The translations under genes were made by a program, and so were the position numbers. From the NCBI RefSeq assembly GCF_002797895.1, contig NZ_PGES01000001.1, positions 4,154,001 to 4,218,000 on the forward strand: DNA of 64,000 nucleotides, given 5' to 3'. Below, piece by piece: positions 34,182-43,505 of this stretch. The stretch's first letter is position 1. Each line of letters begins with the position of its first letter. Under the pieces are notes generated by a model that was not told the DNA's origin, searched no databases, and was given only the letters and a program-made list of their open reading frames with translations. The stretch is from Janthinobacterium sp. 67 (GTDB lineage: Bacteria > Pseudomonadota > Gammaproteobacteria > Burkholderiales > Burkholderiaceae_D).

Positions 34182-36011
34182 TTATTCCACCGTCACCGAC
34201 TTGGCCAGATTGCGTGGCTTGTCCACATCCGTGCCGCGCGCCAGCGCCGTGTGATACGCCAGCAATTGCAGCGCGACCACGTGCAGGATCGGTGACAAAT
34301 CGCCATAGTGCTCGGGCAGGCGGATGACGTGCAGGCCTTCGCCGGAGCTGATGCGCGAATCCACGTCGGCGAAAACGTACAGCTGGCCGCCGCGGGCGCG
34401 CACTTCCTGCATGTTCGATTTGAGCTTTTCGATCAGGGCGTCGTTTGGCGCGATGGTGACGACCGGCATTTCATTCGTCACCAGGGCCAGCGGGCCGTGC
34501 TTCAGCTCGCCGGCTGGATACGCTTCCGCGTGGATGTACGAGATTTCCTTCAGTTTCAAGGCGCCTTCCAGGGCGATCGGATAGTGCATGCCGCGGCCCA
34601 GGAAGAGGGCGTTTTCCTTGCGCGCGAATTCTTCGGACCAGGCGATGATTTGCGGTTCCAGCGCCAGCACGGACGCGATGGCGACGGGCAAGTGGCGCAT
34701 GGCTTTCAGGTGCGCCGCTTCTTGCTCTTCGGACAGGTGACCATTGACTTGCGCCAGGCACAGGGTCAGCAGGAACAAGCCGGCCAGCTGCGTCGTGAAG
34801 GCCTTGGTGGATGCCACGCCCACTTCCACGCCGGCGCGCGTGATGTAGGCCAGCGCGCATTCGCGCACCATGGCGCTGGTGGCCACGTTGCAGATGGTCA
34901 AGGTGTGCAGCATGCCCAGGCTGCGCGCATGTTTCAAGGCAGCCAGGGTGTCGGCCGTTTCGCCGCTTTGCGAAATGGTGACGACCAGCGTGTTCGGGTG
35001 CGGCACGCTGTCGCGGTAGCGGTATTCGCTGGCCACTTCCACGCTGACGGGCACCTTGGCGATCGACTCGATCCAGTATTTCGCCGTCATGCCCGCATAC
35101 GAGCTGGTGCCGCAGGCCAGGATCAGCACGCGGTCGATCTGCTTGAAGATTTTATAGGCGTCGTCGCCGAACAGTTCCGGCATGATGCCCGTCACGCCTT
35201 CCAAGGTGTCGCCGATGGCGCGCGGCTGTTCGAAGATTTCCTTCTGCATGTAGTGGCGGTACGGGCCCAGCTCGGCCGCGCCAGTGTGCGCGTGCACGGT
35301 TTTCACTTCGCGCTCGACAGGCTTGCCATCGACGTCGACGATCCAGCAGCGCGACAGTTGCAGGTCGACCACGTCGCCTTCTTCCAAGTAGATGATCTGG
35401 TCCGTCGTGCCGGCCAGCGCCATGGCGTCGGACGCGACAAAGTTTTCACCATTGCCCAGGCCGACGATCAGGGGCGAACCCTGGCGCGCGGCGACCACGC
35501 GATGCGGCTCGTCGCGGCAGAACACGGCGATCGCATACGCGCCGTCCAGGCGTTTGACAGCTTGCTGCACGGTCTCGAACAGGTCGCCGTTATACATGTG
35601 CTCGACCAGATGGGCGATCACTTCCGTGTCCGTCTGGCTCTGGAAGACGTAACCCAAGGCCGTCAGTTCGGCGCGCAGTTCGTCATGGTTTTCGATGATG
35701 CCGTTATGCACCAGCGCCACGCGGGCGTTCTCTTCCGTTGGAGAAAAGTGCGGGTGGGCATTGAAGGAGACAGGGGCGCCATGCGTGGCCCAGCGCGTGT
35801 GGGCGATGCCCGTGAAACCGCTCAAGCCTTCTTCGCCGATCTGCTTTTCCAGCTCGGCCACACGCGAGGTGGAGCGCGAACGCTGCAAGCGGCCGTCCGC
35901 ATGCAGGGCGATGCCGCAGGAATCGTAGCCGCGGTATTCCAGGCGCTTCAAGCCTTCGACCAGGATGGGAGTGATATTACGTTGCGCTACCGCGCCGACG
36001 ATGCCGCACAT
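34182..36011 (-). CDS. glmS: glutamine-fructose-6-phosphate aminotransferase
   Basis: A 609-residue enzyme making glucosamine-6-phosphate, the first step to UDP-GlcNAc. The N-terminal glutaminase starts MCGIVGAV (Cys becomes residue 1 after Met removal), with HTRWATHG near residue 73. Two SIS sugar-isomerase domains follow (CGTSSYAG near 300 and [14 protein letters not shown] near 485), and the chain ends [12 protein letters not shown] as usual. The start at 36011 follows AGAGG. glmU, the later pathway gene, is 1.3 kb away on the same strand but separated by an Lrp gene and the DnaA-box field. Confidence 0.97.
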   Translation of the reverse strand: MCGIVGAVAQRNITPILVEGLKRLEYRGYDSCGIALHADGRLQRSRSTSRVAELEKQIGEEGLSGFTGIAHTRWATHGAPVSFNAHPHFSPTEENARVALVHNGIIENHDELRAELTALGYVFQSQTDTEVIAHLVEHMYNGDLFETVQQAVKRLDGAYAIAVFCRDEPHRVVAARQGSPLIVGLGNGENFVASDAMALAGTTDQIIYLEEGDVVDLQLSRCWIVDVDGKPVEREVKTVHAHTGAAELGPYRHYMQKEIFEQPRAIGDTLEGVTGIMPELFGDDAYKIFKQIDRVLILACGTSSYAGMTAKYWIESIAKVPVSVEVASEYRYRDSVPHPNTLVVTISQSGETADTLAALKHARSLGMLHTLTICNVATSAMVRECALAYITRAGVEVGVASTKAFTTQLAGLFLLTLCLAQVNGHLSEEQEAAHLKAMRHLPVAIASVLALEPQIIAWSEEFARKENALFLGRGMHYPIALEGALKLKEISYIHAEAYPAGELKHGPLALVTNEMPVVTIAPNDALIEKLKSNMQEVRARGGQLYVFADVDSRISSGEGLHVIRLPEHYGDLSPILHVVALQLLAYHTALARGTDVDKPRNLAKSVTVE

Positions 36012-36061
36012 GGAAACCTCTGTCTAAAATTTAATCAATGCACGCATGCTAATGCAGAGTG

Positions 36062-36138
36062 CGTGAAATATGCTTTCTAAATCTATCTATTTTTGACTGA
36101 ATATTTCACGTCTATTTTGCGATGAAATATTATTTCAT
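36062..36138. promoter_or_regulatory. Lrp-type operator repeats between glmS and the Lrp gene
   Basis: CGTGAAATAT (36062-36071) is inverted exactly as ATATTTCACG (36101-36110), and ATGAAAT/ATTTCAT form a third element at 36122-36138. The repeated TGAAATA half-site in AT-rich DNA ahead of an Lrp/AsnC gene suggests autoregulation and possibly control of glmS. Confidence 0.65.
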
Positions 36139-36172
36139 TTAAACTCGATATATTCTCCAATTCATCAATACC

Positions 36173-36646
36173 ATGAGCGAAGACAACATTACCTTGGACG
36201 AAATCGATCGTCGCATCCTGAACGCCTTGCAAATTGATGCATCGCAAACCAACAGTGAACTGGCGCAAGCGGTGCACGTCTCGGCGCCCACGTGCTTGCG
36301 GCGGGTCAAGCATTTACGCGAAAGCGGCGTCATCGAACGCCAAGTGGCCATCGTCGCGCCGCAACTGGTGGGCGCGCGCCTGACGGCCATCGTGGAAATC
36401 ACGCTCGACGTACAGGCGACGGAGCGCATGGCGGAGTTCGAACAACTCGTGGCGGACGAACCCGCCGTGCTGCAATGCTACCGCGTCTCGCCCGGACCCG
36501 ATTTCGTGCTGATGGTGCAGGTGGCCGACATGCCCGCCTACCATGCACTGGCGCATCGCCTGTTCGCCGCGCACGCGAATGTGCGCAACGTGAAAAGCTA
36601 TTTTTCCACGTTTCGCAGCAAATTCGAAACGCGCATCGCGGTGTGA
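36173..36646 (+). CDS. Lrp/AsnC-family transcriptional regulator
   Basis: A 157-residue regulator. The HTH (residues about 12-55: LDEIDRRILNALQID, LAQAVHVSAPTCLRRVKHL) is followed by an AsnC-type ligand domain (CYRVSPGPDFVLMVQVADM). It is divergent from glmS across a 160-base AT-rich region with three TGAAATA-type repeats. The effector is probably an amino acid. Downstream lies the non-coding DnaA-box region rather than an operon partner. Confidence 0.92.
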   Translation: MSEDNITLDEIDRRILNALQIDASQTNSELAQAVHVSAPTCLRRVKHLRESGVIERQVAIVAPQLVGARLTAIVEITLDVQATERMAEFEQLVADEPAVLQCYRVSPGPDFVLMVQVADMPAYHALAHRLFAAHANVRNVKSYFSTFRSKFETRIAV

Positions 36647-36654
36647 AGCAAGCG

Positions 36655-37232
36655 GACAGAACATTTATCCCTGCTTATCCTCACTTTTCTGCATGCTTAT
36701 ACACAAGTTTATCCACAGTATAAAAATCACGGATTTTCACGGCTGCCACATCTGGCCTCGCAGGAGGCCTCTGAATAAATGCACATCGGCTGCCGGGCAA
36801 AACTTATCCCGACTTATCCATCGTTTGCCCACGCTTTAATCACAGGCTTTTGCACAGCTTTACCCACAGCCAGCATTGAAGAATAACTCTTGAATATCCT
36901 TACAATACAATGACTTATAAGTTATTCATCACTTATCCGTAGATTGCACACAAGCTTATCCACAGTCCAGGCAAGCAAAAAGTCGGCGATGCTTTTCAGT
37001 CTGCCCAGATTGGCTTGTACGCTGGAACGGTAAGCTGGGCCAGAAAACTTATCCCGTCTTTTCCACAGGTTCTTTACCGTTTATACGCAGCTTATACCGG
37101 GCTTATCCATCGCTTGTCCGCATGCTTGTTCACATGTTTATCCACACTCGACAATAGGGAGAAAATACGGGATGGGAAAAATGGCGCGACTTATCCCGGG
37201 TTGCCAGCCAATGCTCCACAGGATTATCCACA
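36655..37232. other. non-coding field of DnaA boxes, all in one orientation
   Basis: No gene is seen from 36647 to 37236. Exact TTATCCACA occurs at 36709-36717, 36956-36964, 37138-37146 and 37224-37232, and TTATACACA (TTATNCACA) at 36697-36705. Relaxed forms (TTATCCTCA 36675, TTACCCACA 36860, TTTTCCACA 37059, and several TTATCCCG/TTATCCAT) lie between. All point the same way. An AT-rich patch with ACTTATAAGT (36913-36922) sits mid-way. It could titrate DnaA like E. coli datA, or be part of an origin. Confidence 0.7.
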
Positions 37233-37237
37233 GGCAT

Positions 37238-37274
37238 AAAAAAACGCCGCCAGCCCGGACAGGCTGACGGCGTC
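37238..37274 (-). terminator. glmU terminator
   Basis: Read on the minus strand, arms ACGCCGTCAGCC (37273-37262) and GGCTGGCGGCGT (37255-37244) with one mismatch close a 6-base loop and run into seven Ts. It lies 23 bases past the glmU stop. Confidence 0.85.
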
Positions 37275-37296
37275 ATGCGTACCGAGGGCGGTGCGC

Positions 37297-38673
37297 TTAT
37301 TTCTTGATTTTCACGGGACGCGTCCAGCCGTCAATCGTCACTTGCCGCGCGCGGGAGACGGTCAGCTTGCCGGCCGGCGCATCTTTCGACAAGGTCGTGC
37401 CGGCGCCCAAGGTGGCGCCCTTGCCGACGGTGACGGGCGCGATCAGCTGGCTGTCGCTGCCAATGAAAGCATCGTCCTCAATCACCGTGCGGAACTTGTT
37501 CACGCCATCGTAGTTGCAGGTAATCGTGCCGGCGCCGATGTTGACCTTGGAGCCGATGGTGGCATCGCCGATGTAGGCCAGGTGATTGGCCTTGCTGTGC
37601 GCGGCGATCTGGCTGTTTTTCACTTCGACGAAGTTACCGATGTGCACGTCTTCCGCCAGGACCGTGCCCGGGCGCAGGCGCGCATACGGGCCGATGATGG
37701 AGGCGGCGCCGACGATGGCGTCCTCGATATGGCAGAAGGGCTTGATGTGCGCGCCGGCCGCCACCGTGGCGTTGATGAAGACGTTGTTGGCGCCCACGCG
37801 CACGCCGTCGCCCAGTTCGACTCTGCCTTCGAACACGCAGCCGACGTCGATGGTGACATCGCGGCCGCAAATGAGTTCGCCGCGCACGTCGATGCGGGCT
37901 GGATCAAACAGGGTCACGCCCCGCTCGAGCAGCGCTTGCGCGATATTGTTCTGGTGGATGCGTTCCAGCTGGGCCAGCTGCACCTTGCTGTTGACGCCCG
38001 CCACTTCCCACACGGCGCTTGGATGCGCCGAGGTGACGGCCACGCCATCGGTGACGGCCTGGGCGACGATATCGGTCAGATAGTATTCCCCTTGCGCATT
38101 GTCATTCGACAAGGCCGACAGCCACTGCTTCAGGGCCACGGTGGGCGCGACCATGATGCCGCTGTTGATTTCCTTGATGGCGCGCTCTGCTGGCGTGGCA
38201 TCCTTTTCCTCGACGATGCGCACGATGGCGCCGTGCTCGCGCACGATGCGGCCCAGGCCGAAGGGATCGTCCTGTTCCACGGTCAGGATGGCCAGTTTAT
38301 CGTTGCCGGCCGCCTGCACCAGCTGCTGCAGGGAGGCGGCGCTGGTCAGCGGCACGTCGCCGTAGAGGATCAGGGTCGGCACATTGTCGTCCAGCAAAGG
38401 CAGCGCTTGTTGCACGGCGTGGCCAGTGCCCAGCTGCTGCGCCTGCTCAGCGGCGTCGATCTGCACGGCATGGTTCACTTTATAGCCGTCGAGCAACTTC
38501 AGCACCGCTGCGCCCCCATGCCCGTAAATCACGCATAATCGGGACGGCGCCAGGCTACGCGCCGTGTCGATGACGTGCGACAACAGCGGCTTGCCCGCCA
38601 ACGGGTGCAATACCTTGGGCAGTGCCGACTGCATGCGTTTGCCCATACCGGCAGCGAGAATGACAACGTTCAT
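37297..38673 (-). CDS. glmU: bifunctional N-acetylglucosamine-1-phosphate uridyltransferase
   Basis: A 458-residue enzyme for the last two steps to UDP-GlcNAc. The N-terminal uridyltransferase starts [20 protein letters not shown] (nucleotide loop G-x-G-T/K-R-M). The C-terminal left-handed beta-helix of hexapeptide repeats (residues about 255-440) has [13 protein letters not shown] and [20 protein letters not shown], holding the acetyltransferase site. It is terminated by the hairpin at 37238-37274. The DnaA-box field lies directly beyond its 3' end. Confidence 0.97.
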   Translation of the reverse strand: MNVVILAAGMGKRMQSALPKVLHPLAGKPLLSHVIDTARSLAPSRLCVIYGHGGAAVLKLLDGYKVNHAVQIDAAEQAQQLGTGHAVQQALPLLDDNVPTLILYGDVPLTSAASLQQLVQAAGNDKLAILTVEQDDPFGLGRIVREHGAIVRIVEEKDATPAERAIKEINSGIMVAPTVALKQWLSALSNDNAQGEYYLTDIVAQAVTDGVAVTSAHPSAVWEVAGVNSKVQLAQLERIHQNNIAQALLERGVTLFDPARIDVRGELICGRDVTIDVGCVFEGRVELGDGVRVGANNVFINATVAAGAHIKPFCHIEDAIVGAASIIGPYARLRPGTVLAEDVHIGNFVEVKNSQIAAHSKANHLAYIGDATIGSKVNIGAGTITCNYDGVNKFRTVIEDDAFIGSDSQLIAPVTVGKGATLGAGTTLSKDAPAGKLTVSRARQVTIDGWTRPVKIKK

Positions 38674-38700
38674 AGACTGTAGTTTTTATAAGTTAAGAAT

Positions 38701-39597
38701 ATGAAAAATTTTAACACGCAGGCCCCGTTCTCCAGTCGCTTTCGTTACGCCGTGCTGGCCATGCTTTTCATTATCGTGGCCGGCTGCAGCGGCTTGCGCC
38801 TGGCCTACAACAATGGCGATACCGTGCTGTACTGGTGGCTGAACGCGTATGTCGACCTGGACCGCGACCAGAAGGGCTGGGTGCGCGAAGATATCGACAA
38901 GCTGTTCGACTGGCACCGCAAGACGCAATTGAAGGATTACGTGGAAATCCTGCGCACGGGCCAGAAGCAGTTGCAAGGCAATATCACGCAGGCGGACCTG
39001 ATGATGGATTACGCCGAGATCAAGCAGCGCACCCAGGCACTGCTGCTGAAGGCGGCGCCCGAGCTGGCCGATCTGGCCCGTTCGCTCAAGCCCGAGCAGA
39101 TCGCGCAGATGGAAAAGAAGTTCAAGTCGAACAATGATGATTACCGCAAGAAATACCTGAGCGGCGATCAGGAGAAGCGCCAGAAACTGCGCTACAAGAA
39201 AGCCATGGAACAATTCGAATTGTGGTTCGGCAGCTTCAGCAGCGAGCAGGAAGCCATCATCCGCAAGGCGTCGGACGCGCGTCCGCTGAACAATGAGATC
39301 TGGCTCGATGAGCGCATGCGGCGCCAGCAGAATGTGTTGAACCTGGTCAAGAAGGTCCACCAGGAAAAACTCGGCAAGGACGCCACCATAAGCTTGATCA
39401 CGACCCTGATCAAGGACAGTTTCGAGCGCCTCGAACATTCGGAGCGCAAGGCTTTCTTCGATGCCTACGAAAGCAGCACGGCACAGATGGTCTTGACGGT
39501 GATCAAGATCGCCACGCCGGCGCAAAAGGCCCACGCCGTCAAGCGCATGCAGGGCTGGATCGACGATTTCAATTCCCTGGCCACGCAAGCCAAATAG
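38701..39597 (+). CDS. DUF6279-family lipoprotein
   Basis: A 298-residue exported lipoprotein. The signal peptide ends in IIVAGCSGLRL (lipobox Cys near residue 29). The mature part is almost entirely helical and charged, starting LAYNNGDTVLYWWLNAYVDLD, the hallmark of DUF6279. No enzyme motif is visible. It is divergent from glmU with 27 bases between starts. A cell-envelope role is likely; the exact job is unknown. Confidence 0.82.
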   Translation: MKNFNTQAPFSSRFRYAVLAMLFIIVAGCSGLRLAYNNGDTVLYWWLNAYVDLDRDQKGWVREDIDKLFDWHRKTQLKDYVEILRTGQKQLQGNITQADLMMDYAEIKQRTQALLLKAAPELADLARSLKPEQIAQMEKKFKSNNDDYRKKYLSGDQEKRQKLRYKKAMEQFELWFGSFSSEQEAIIRKASDARPLNNEIWLDERMRRQQNVLNLVKKVHQEKLGKDATISLITTLIKDSFERLEHSERKAFFDAYESSTAQMVLTVIKIATPAQKAHAVKRMQGWIDDFNSLATQAK

Positions 39598-39666
39598 CGG
39601 GGCAGCGCCAGCAGGGGGGAGGGGGCCATATGCTATAGTGGCCGCCACCGAATTGAAGAAATCCCC

Positions 39667-40326
39667 ATGCAAAAGAAGATTAAAAAACCCGCCAAAGTCC
39701 CCGTCCACCACGCGCCGCCACCGAACCAGGTGCGCATCATCGGCGGCCAGTGGAAGCGCTCCGTGCTGCCTGTTTTACAGGCACTGGGCTTGCGCCCGAC
39801 ACCGGACCGCGTGCGCGAAACCGTATTTAACTGGATCAATCACTTGCGCGACGGCGACTGGGCCAACGCCCAGGTGCTGGACCTGTTCGCCGGCAGCGGC
39901 GCACTGGGTTTTGAAGCGGCCAGCCGCGGCGCCGCGTCCGTCACCATGGTCGACACGCACACGCCCGTGATCCGCCAGCTGGAAGAGAACAAGACGAAAT
40001 TGCGCGCCGACAACGTGCAACTGCTGCGCGGCGACGCCCTGCTGACGGCGCAAGGCCTGGCGGCGCGCGGCCAGCGTTTCGACCTGATCTTCCTCGATCC
40101 ACCCTACCAGCAGGATTTCCTGGCGAAAGTGTTGCCGCTGTGCGCCAACCTGCTCAAGGAAGGCGGCATCGTGTACGCGGAATCAGGCTTGCCGCTGGTC
40201 TTCGATGAAAACAGTGCGCTGGAAAAGCCGGAATGGCTGGCGCCGTGGGAAGTCATCCGCGCCGACAAGGCGGGCACCGTTTATTATCATTTGCTAACTT
40301 ACAACAAAGTGCCGGCAACTGCCTGA
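39667..40326 (+). CDS. rsmD: 16S rRNA (guanine966-N2)-methyltransferase
   Basis: A 219-residue SAM-dependent enzyme that methylates G966 of 16S rRNA. Motif I is VLDLFAGSGALGFEAASRGA (near 75-95), and the catalytic motif IV is DLIFLDPPYQQDF (near 140), the N6/N2-methylase DPPY form. RPTPDRVRETVFNWI, typical of RsmD, lies near 40-55. It is upstream of coaD, the usual pairing in proteobacteria. Confidence 0.95.
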   Translation: MQKKIKKPAKVPVHHAPPPNQVRIIGGQWKRSVLPVLQALGLRPTPDRVRETVFNWINHLRDGDWANAQVLDLFAGSGALGFEAASRGAASVTMVDTHTPVIRQLEENKTKLRADNVQLLRGDALLTAQGLAARGQRFDLIFLDPPYQQDFLAKVLPLCANLLKEGGIVYAESGLPLVFDENSALEKPEWLAPWEVIRADKAGTVYYHLLTYNKVPATA

Positions 40327-40390
40327 ATCTGCCTATAAATGAGGCAAAAACGCTCCCTGGCCCGAGGCGCAGCACCAATTTCAGGCATAA

Positions 40391-40924
<534 letters not shown>

Positions 40925-40938
40925 GTAAGAGTGAAATC

Positions 40939-41202
40939 ATGGCATTACTGATCACCGACGAATGCATCAATTGCGACATTTGCGAGCCCGAGTGTCCGAA
41001 TGACGCGATCTACATGGGCGCGGAAATCTACGAAATCGATCCCAACAAGTGCACCGAATGCGTGGGTCACTTTGACGAGCCGCAATGCCAGCAAGTGTGC
41101 CCCGTCAGCTGCATCCCCTTCAATCCTGCCTGGCGCGAAAGCCCGGAGCAATTGATGGCCAAGTACGAACGCCTGCAGGCTGAACTGCCCGCCAAGCCTT
41201 AA
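40939..41202 (+). CDS. YfhL-family 2[4Fe-4S] dicluster ferredoxin
   Basis: An 87-residue ferredoxin with two cluster motifs: CINCDICEPECP (C-x2-C-x2-C-x3-C) and CTECVGHFDEPQCQQVCP (C-x2-C-x8-C-x3-C), the wider spacing of the second being typical of the YfhL/Alvin group. It carries electrons at low potential to unknown partners. It is 14 bases after coaD and probably in its operon. Confidence 0.93.
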   Translation: MALLITDECINCDICEPECPNDAIYMGAEIYEIDPNKCTECVGHFDEPQCQQVCPVSCIPFNPAWRESPEQLMAKYERLQAELPAKP

Positions 41203-41303
41203 GCTTTTCTCCCGCACCACTTCTGCGTGGCGCCAGCTTCTGCCAACTGTTCTACACTGTGTGCTGACTTATCCACAGCCCATGGTTTCCACGGAGGTAG
41301 AAG

Positions 41304-41900
41304 ATGCAAATACGCACATCCCGTTTCGGCCGTTCCCTCGCAGCCGCCTGCCTGTGCGCCTGCCTGGCACAAGCAGCGCTGGCCGTCGAGGTGGGCGGCG
41401 TCAAGCTGGACGACACGGTGCAGCTGGCCAGCCGCGAGCTGAAACTCAACGGCGCCGGTGTACGCTACAAGGTCATCTTCAAGGTCTACACGATCGCGCT
41501 ATACCTGCCGGAAAAGAAAACCCAGCTGGCCGACATCCTGCCCCTGCCAGGACCGCGCCGCCTGGAAATCGTCATGCTGCGCGACATCACTTCCGACGAA
41601 TTGGGACAAGCCTTCATGCAAGGCTTGAAGCGCATCTCCGACCAGGCCGACCGCACGCGCCTGCTGAGCCAGACGATGCAGTTCGGCGCCATGTTCGAAA
41701 TGGTGCCCGGCCTGAAAAAGGGCGACATTCTCACCGTGGACTGGTTGCCGGAAGAGGGCACGTTGTGCAAGCTGAACGGCAAGCAGGTGGGCGACATGGT
41801 GCCGGACCTGGCCTTTTACAATGCGCTGCTGAAAATCTGGATCGGCGCCCATCCGGCCGACACCCTGTTGCGCGCGCATTTGCTGGGTGACATGGCCTGA
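41304..41900 (+). CDS. periplasmic chalcone isomerase-like protein
   Basis: A 198-residue protein with a signal peptide (cleaved near AQAALA-VE, residue 27) and a chalcone-isomerase-like fold: GAGVRYKVIFKVYTIALYLPEK near residues 50-70 and LRDITSDELGQAFMQGL near 95. Bacterial members have no shown isomerase activity and may bind fatty acids or other lipids. GGAGGTAG precedes the ATG. A single exact DnaA box (41269-41277) lies in its upstream region. Confidence 0.85.
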   Translation: MQIRTSRFGRSLAAACLCACLAQAALAVEVGGVKLDDTVQLASRELKLNGAGVRYKVIFKVYTIALYLPEKKTQLADILPLPGPRRLEIVMLRDITSDELGQAFMQGLKRISDQADRTRLLSQTMQFGAMFEMVPGLKKGDILTVDWLPEEGTLCKLNGKQVGDMVPDLAFYNALLKIWIGAHPADTLLRAHLLGDMA

Positions 41901-41921
41901 AGCACAACGCGGGCGTAAAAA

Positions 41922-41941
41922 AAGCCGGCGCATGCCGGCTT
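41922..41941. terminator. bidirectional terminator
   Basis: AAGCCGGC (41922-41929) and GCCGGCTT (41934-41941) form a perfect stem with a four-base loop and an A-run on the left, so it ends the minus-strand gene at 41962 best and could also serve the chalcone isomerase-like gene. Confidence 0.8.
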
Positions 41942-41961
41942 GTCTTTCTGCAACAGCGAGC

Positions 41962-42267
41962 TTATGCGCGTGTCGACAGGGCGCGCAATTCGGCGGCGTT
42001 GCTTGGCGACACGCCATCCATCTTGCCCAAGGTGCGTTTCAAGGCTTGCGCTTCACGCATCTGCTGGCGCGCCAAACGCTCTTCACGGCTCAGCTTGGGA
42101 CGCACCACCAGCATCATGGCGCGCGCGATGCCCACCAGCAAAGGCTTGAACAGCAGGGCAAACGCGCCCACGGCGACGATCACCAGCACGAGTTGCAGGG
42201 CGTTCAGCAGGGAAATCTCCAGCACGGGTGCGGATACTGCGTACAGGGCGGAGGCGAAGGTAGACAT
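41962..42267 (-). CDS. small membrane protein of unknown function
   Basis: A 101-residue protein, taking the ATG at 42267 (MSTFASALYAVSAPVLEISL). One long hydrophobic stretch (residues about 15-55, two helices) is followed by a charged cytoplasmic tail (RPKLSREERLARQQMREAQA). No family was recognised. It is convergent with the chalcone isomerase-like gene across a shared terminator and has no partner gene. Confidence 0.6.
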   Translation of the reverse strand: MSTFASALYAVSAPVLEISLLNALQLVLVIVAVGAFALLFKPLLVGIARAMMLVVRPKLSREERLARQQMREAQALKRTLGKMDGVSPSNAAELRALSTRA

Positions 42268-42473
42268 AGTGTTCCAGTGCATTATAGAATTTGCCAGTAC
42301 TATAGTGCAGTGCAACATATAAATCTAATTCCATTTCTTGATACCAATTATATGAATCGTGAATGGAAAACTGTAATATTTTTTAACGAGTGAAAATATT
42401 CGTGCCCGGCGCGGTTTACACTCCTAAGTAATCAATTTTAAGTAATCAATTCAACTTTTATCTTGGGCTTTCC

Positions 42474-43454
42474 ATGAGTTTTCTGACGCTGGATCTGAAC
42501 TTGCTGCGTGTTTTCGACGCCGTCATGACGGAACAAAACCTGACGCGCGCAGCCGGCCACCTGGCGATGACGCAGCCGGCGGTATCAAACGCCATCAAAC
42601 GCCTGCGCGAGAGCCTCGGTGACGAATTGCTGATCCGCACGGCGTACGGCGTGAAACCCACGCCCCGCGCCGAAGCACTATGGCCATCCGTGCGCTCGGC
42701 CCTGGCCAGCCTGGAAGCGGCCGTCACGCCGGAAACCTTCGACGTGTCGAAAACGCACGCCACCTTCCGCATGGCGATGGCCGATGCGACGGCCGCCTTC
42801 TGGCTGCCCTCGCTGATGCGTTCGATCGAACGGGAAGCGCCCGGCGTCAACGTGCGCATGATGCCGCTGACCACGCGCGAACCGCGGCCCATGCTGCTGC
42901 GCGGCGACATCGACCTGGCCGTGGGCTTCTTTCCCGGCGTGGCGGCGCAATTGTCCAGCGAAACGGGTTCGCCCATCCGCCACGAGCGCCTGTATTCCGG
43001 CAAGTATGTGTGCGTGATGCGGCGCGGCCATCCGCTGGCCGACAAGGAATTGACCCTGGATAACTACTGCGCTGCGAACCATTTATTGGTGAGCTTTTCC
43101 GGCCGTGCGCATGGCTTGATTGACGAAGCGCTGTCGCAGATCCACCGTGAACGGCGCATCTTGCTGACGGTCAACCAGTTCTTCACGGCAGGCCGAGTGG
43201 TCGCCAATTCCGACCTGATCACGGTCTTGCCGCGCCATTTGATCGCCTCGACGGGCATGACGGAGTCCCTGCTGTACAAGGATTTGCCGCTGACCTTGCC
43301 GGCCGTCCACCTGGACATGCTGTGGCACGAGCGCGACGCCCGCAGCCCCGCCCACAAATGGCTGCGTAATCATCTGGAAAGCATGAACACGCCCACTTTA
43401 CGGACGGCCACGGCGGCCGGCGGCGGCGTGGCGCCCAAGCCCCATATCGAATAA
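42474..43454 (+). CDS. LysR-family transcriptional regulator
   Basis: A 326-residue LTTR of the NodD/LeuO/SyrM branch: DLNLLRVFDAVMTEQNLTRAA at the start, TQPAVSNAIKRLRESLGDEL for the HTH. The C-terminal tail is about 25 residues longer than usual (NTPTLRTATAAGGGVAPKP). A 200-base upstream region is AT-rich with no clear operator. Neighbours are convergent or on the other strand, so the target is unknown. Confidence 0.92.
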   Translation: MSFLTLDLNLLRVFDAVMTEQNLTRAAGHLAMTQPAVSNAIKRLRESLGDELLIRTAYGVKPTPRAEALWPSVRSALASLEAAVTPETFDVSKTHATFRMAMADATAAFWLPSLMRSIEREAPGVNVRMMPLTTREPRPMLLRGDIDLAVGFFPGVAAQLSSETGSPIRHERLYSGKYVCVMRRGHPLADKELTLDNYCAANHLLVSFSGRAHGLIDEALSQIHRERRILLTVNQFFTAGRVVANSDLITVLPRHLIASTGMTESLLYKDLPLTLPAVHLDMLWHERDARSPAHKWLRNHLESMNTPTLRTATAAGGGVAPKPHIE

Positions 43455-43472
43455 GCGTCGCCTGCAGAAGAA

Positions 43473-43504
43473 AAAACGCCTGATGATCTCTCATCAGGCG
43501 TTTT
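43473..43504. terminator. bidirectional terminator between LysR and chemoreceptor genes
   Basis: AAAACGCCTGATGA (43473-43486) and TCATCAGGCGTTTT (43491-43504) are perfect 14-base arms with a four-base loop. The A-run and T-run let it work in both directions for the convergent pair. Confidence 0.92.
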
Positions 43505-43505
43505 G

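Noticed and set aside
34182..36172. A glmS ribozyme ahead of glmS
   Set aside because: The leader is short and AT-rich with no ribozyme-like structure; that ribozyme is typical of Gram-positive bacteria.
41269..41277. Single exact DnaA box ahead of the chalcone isomerase-like gene as a regulatory site
   Set aside because: An isolated 9-mer is expected by chance at this frequency; no second box or trio is nearby.
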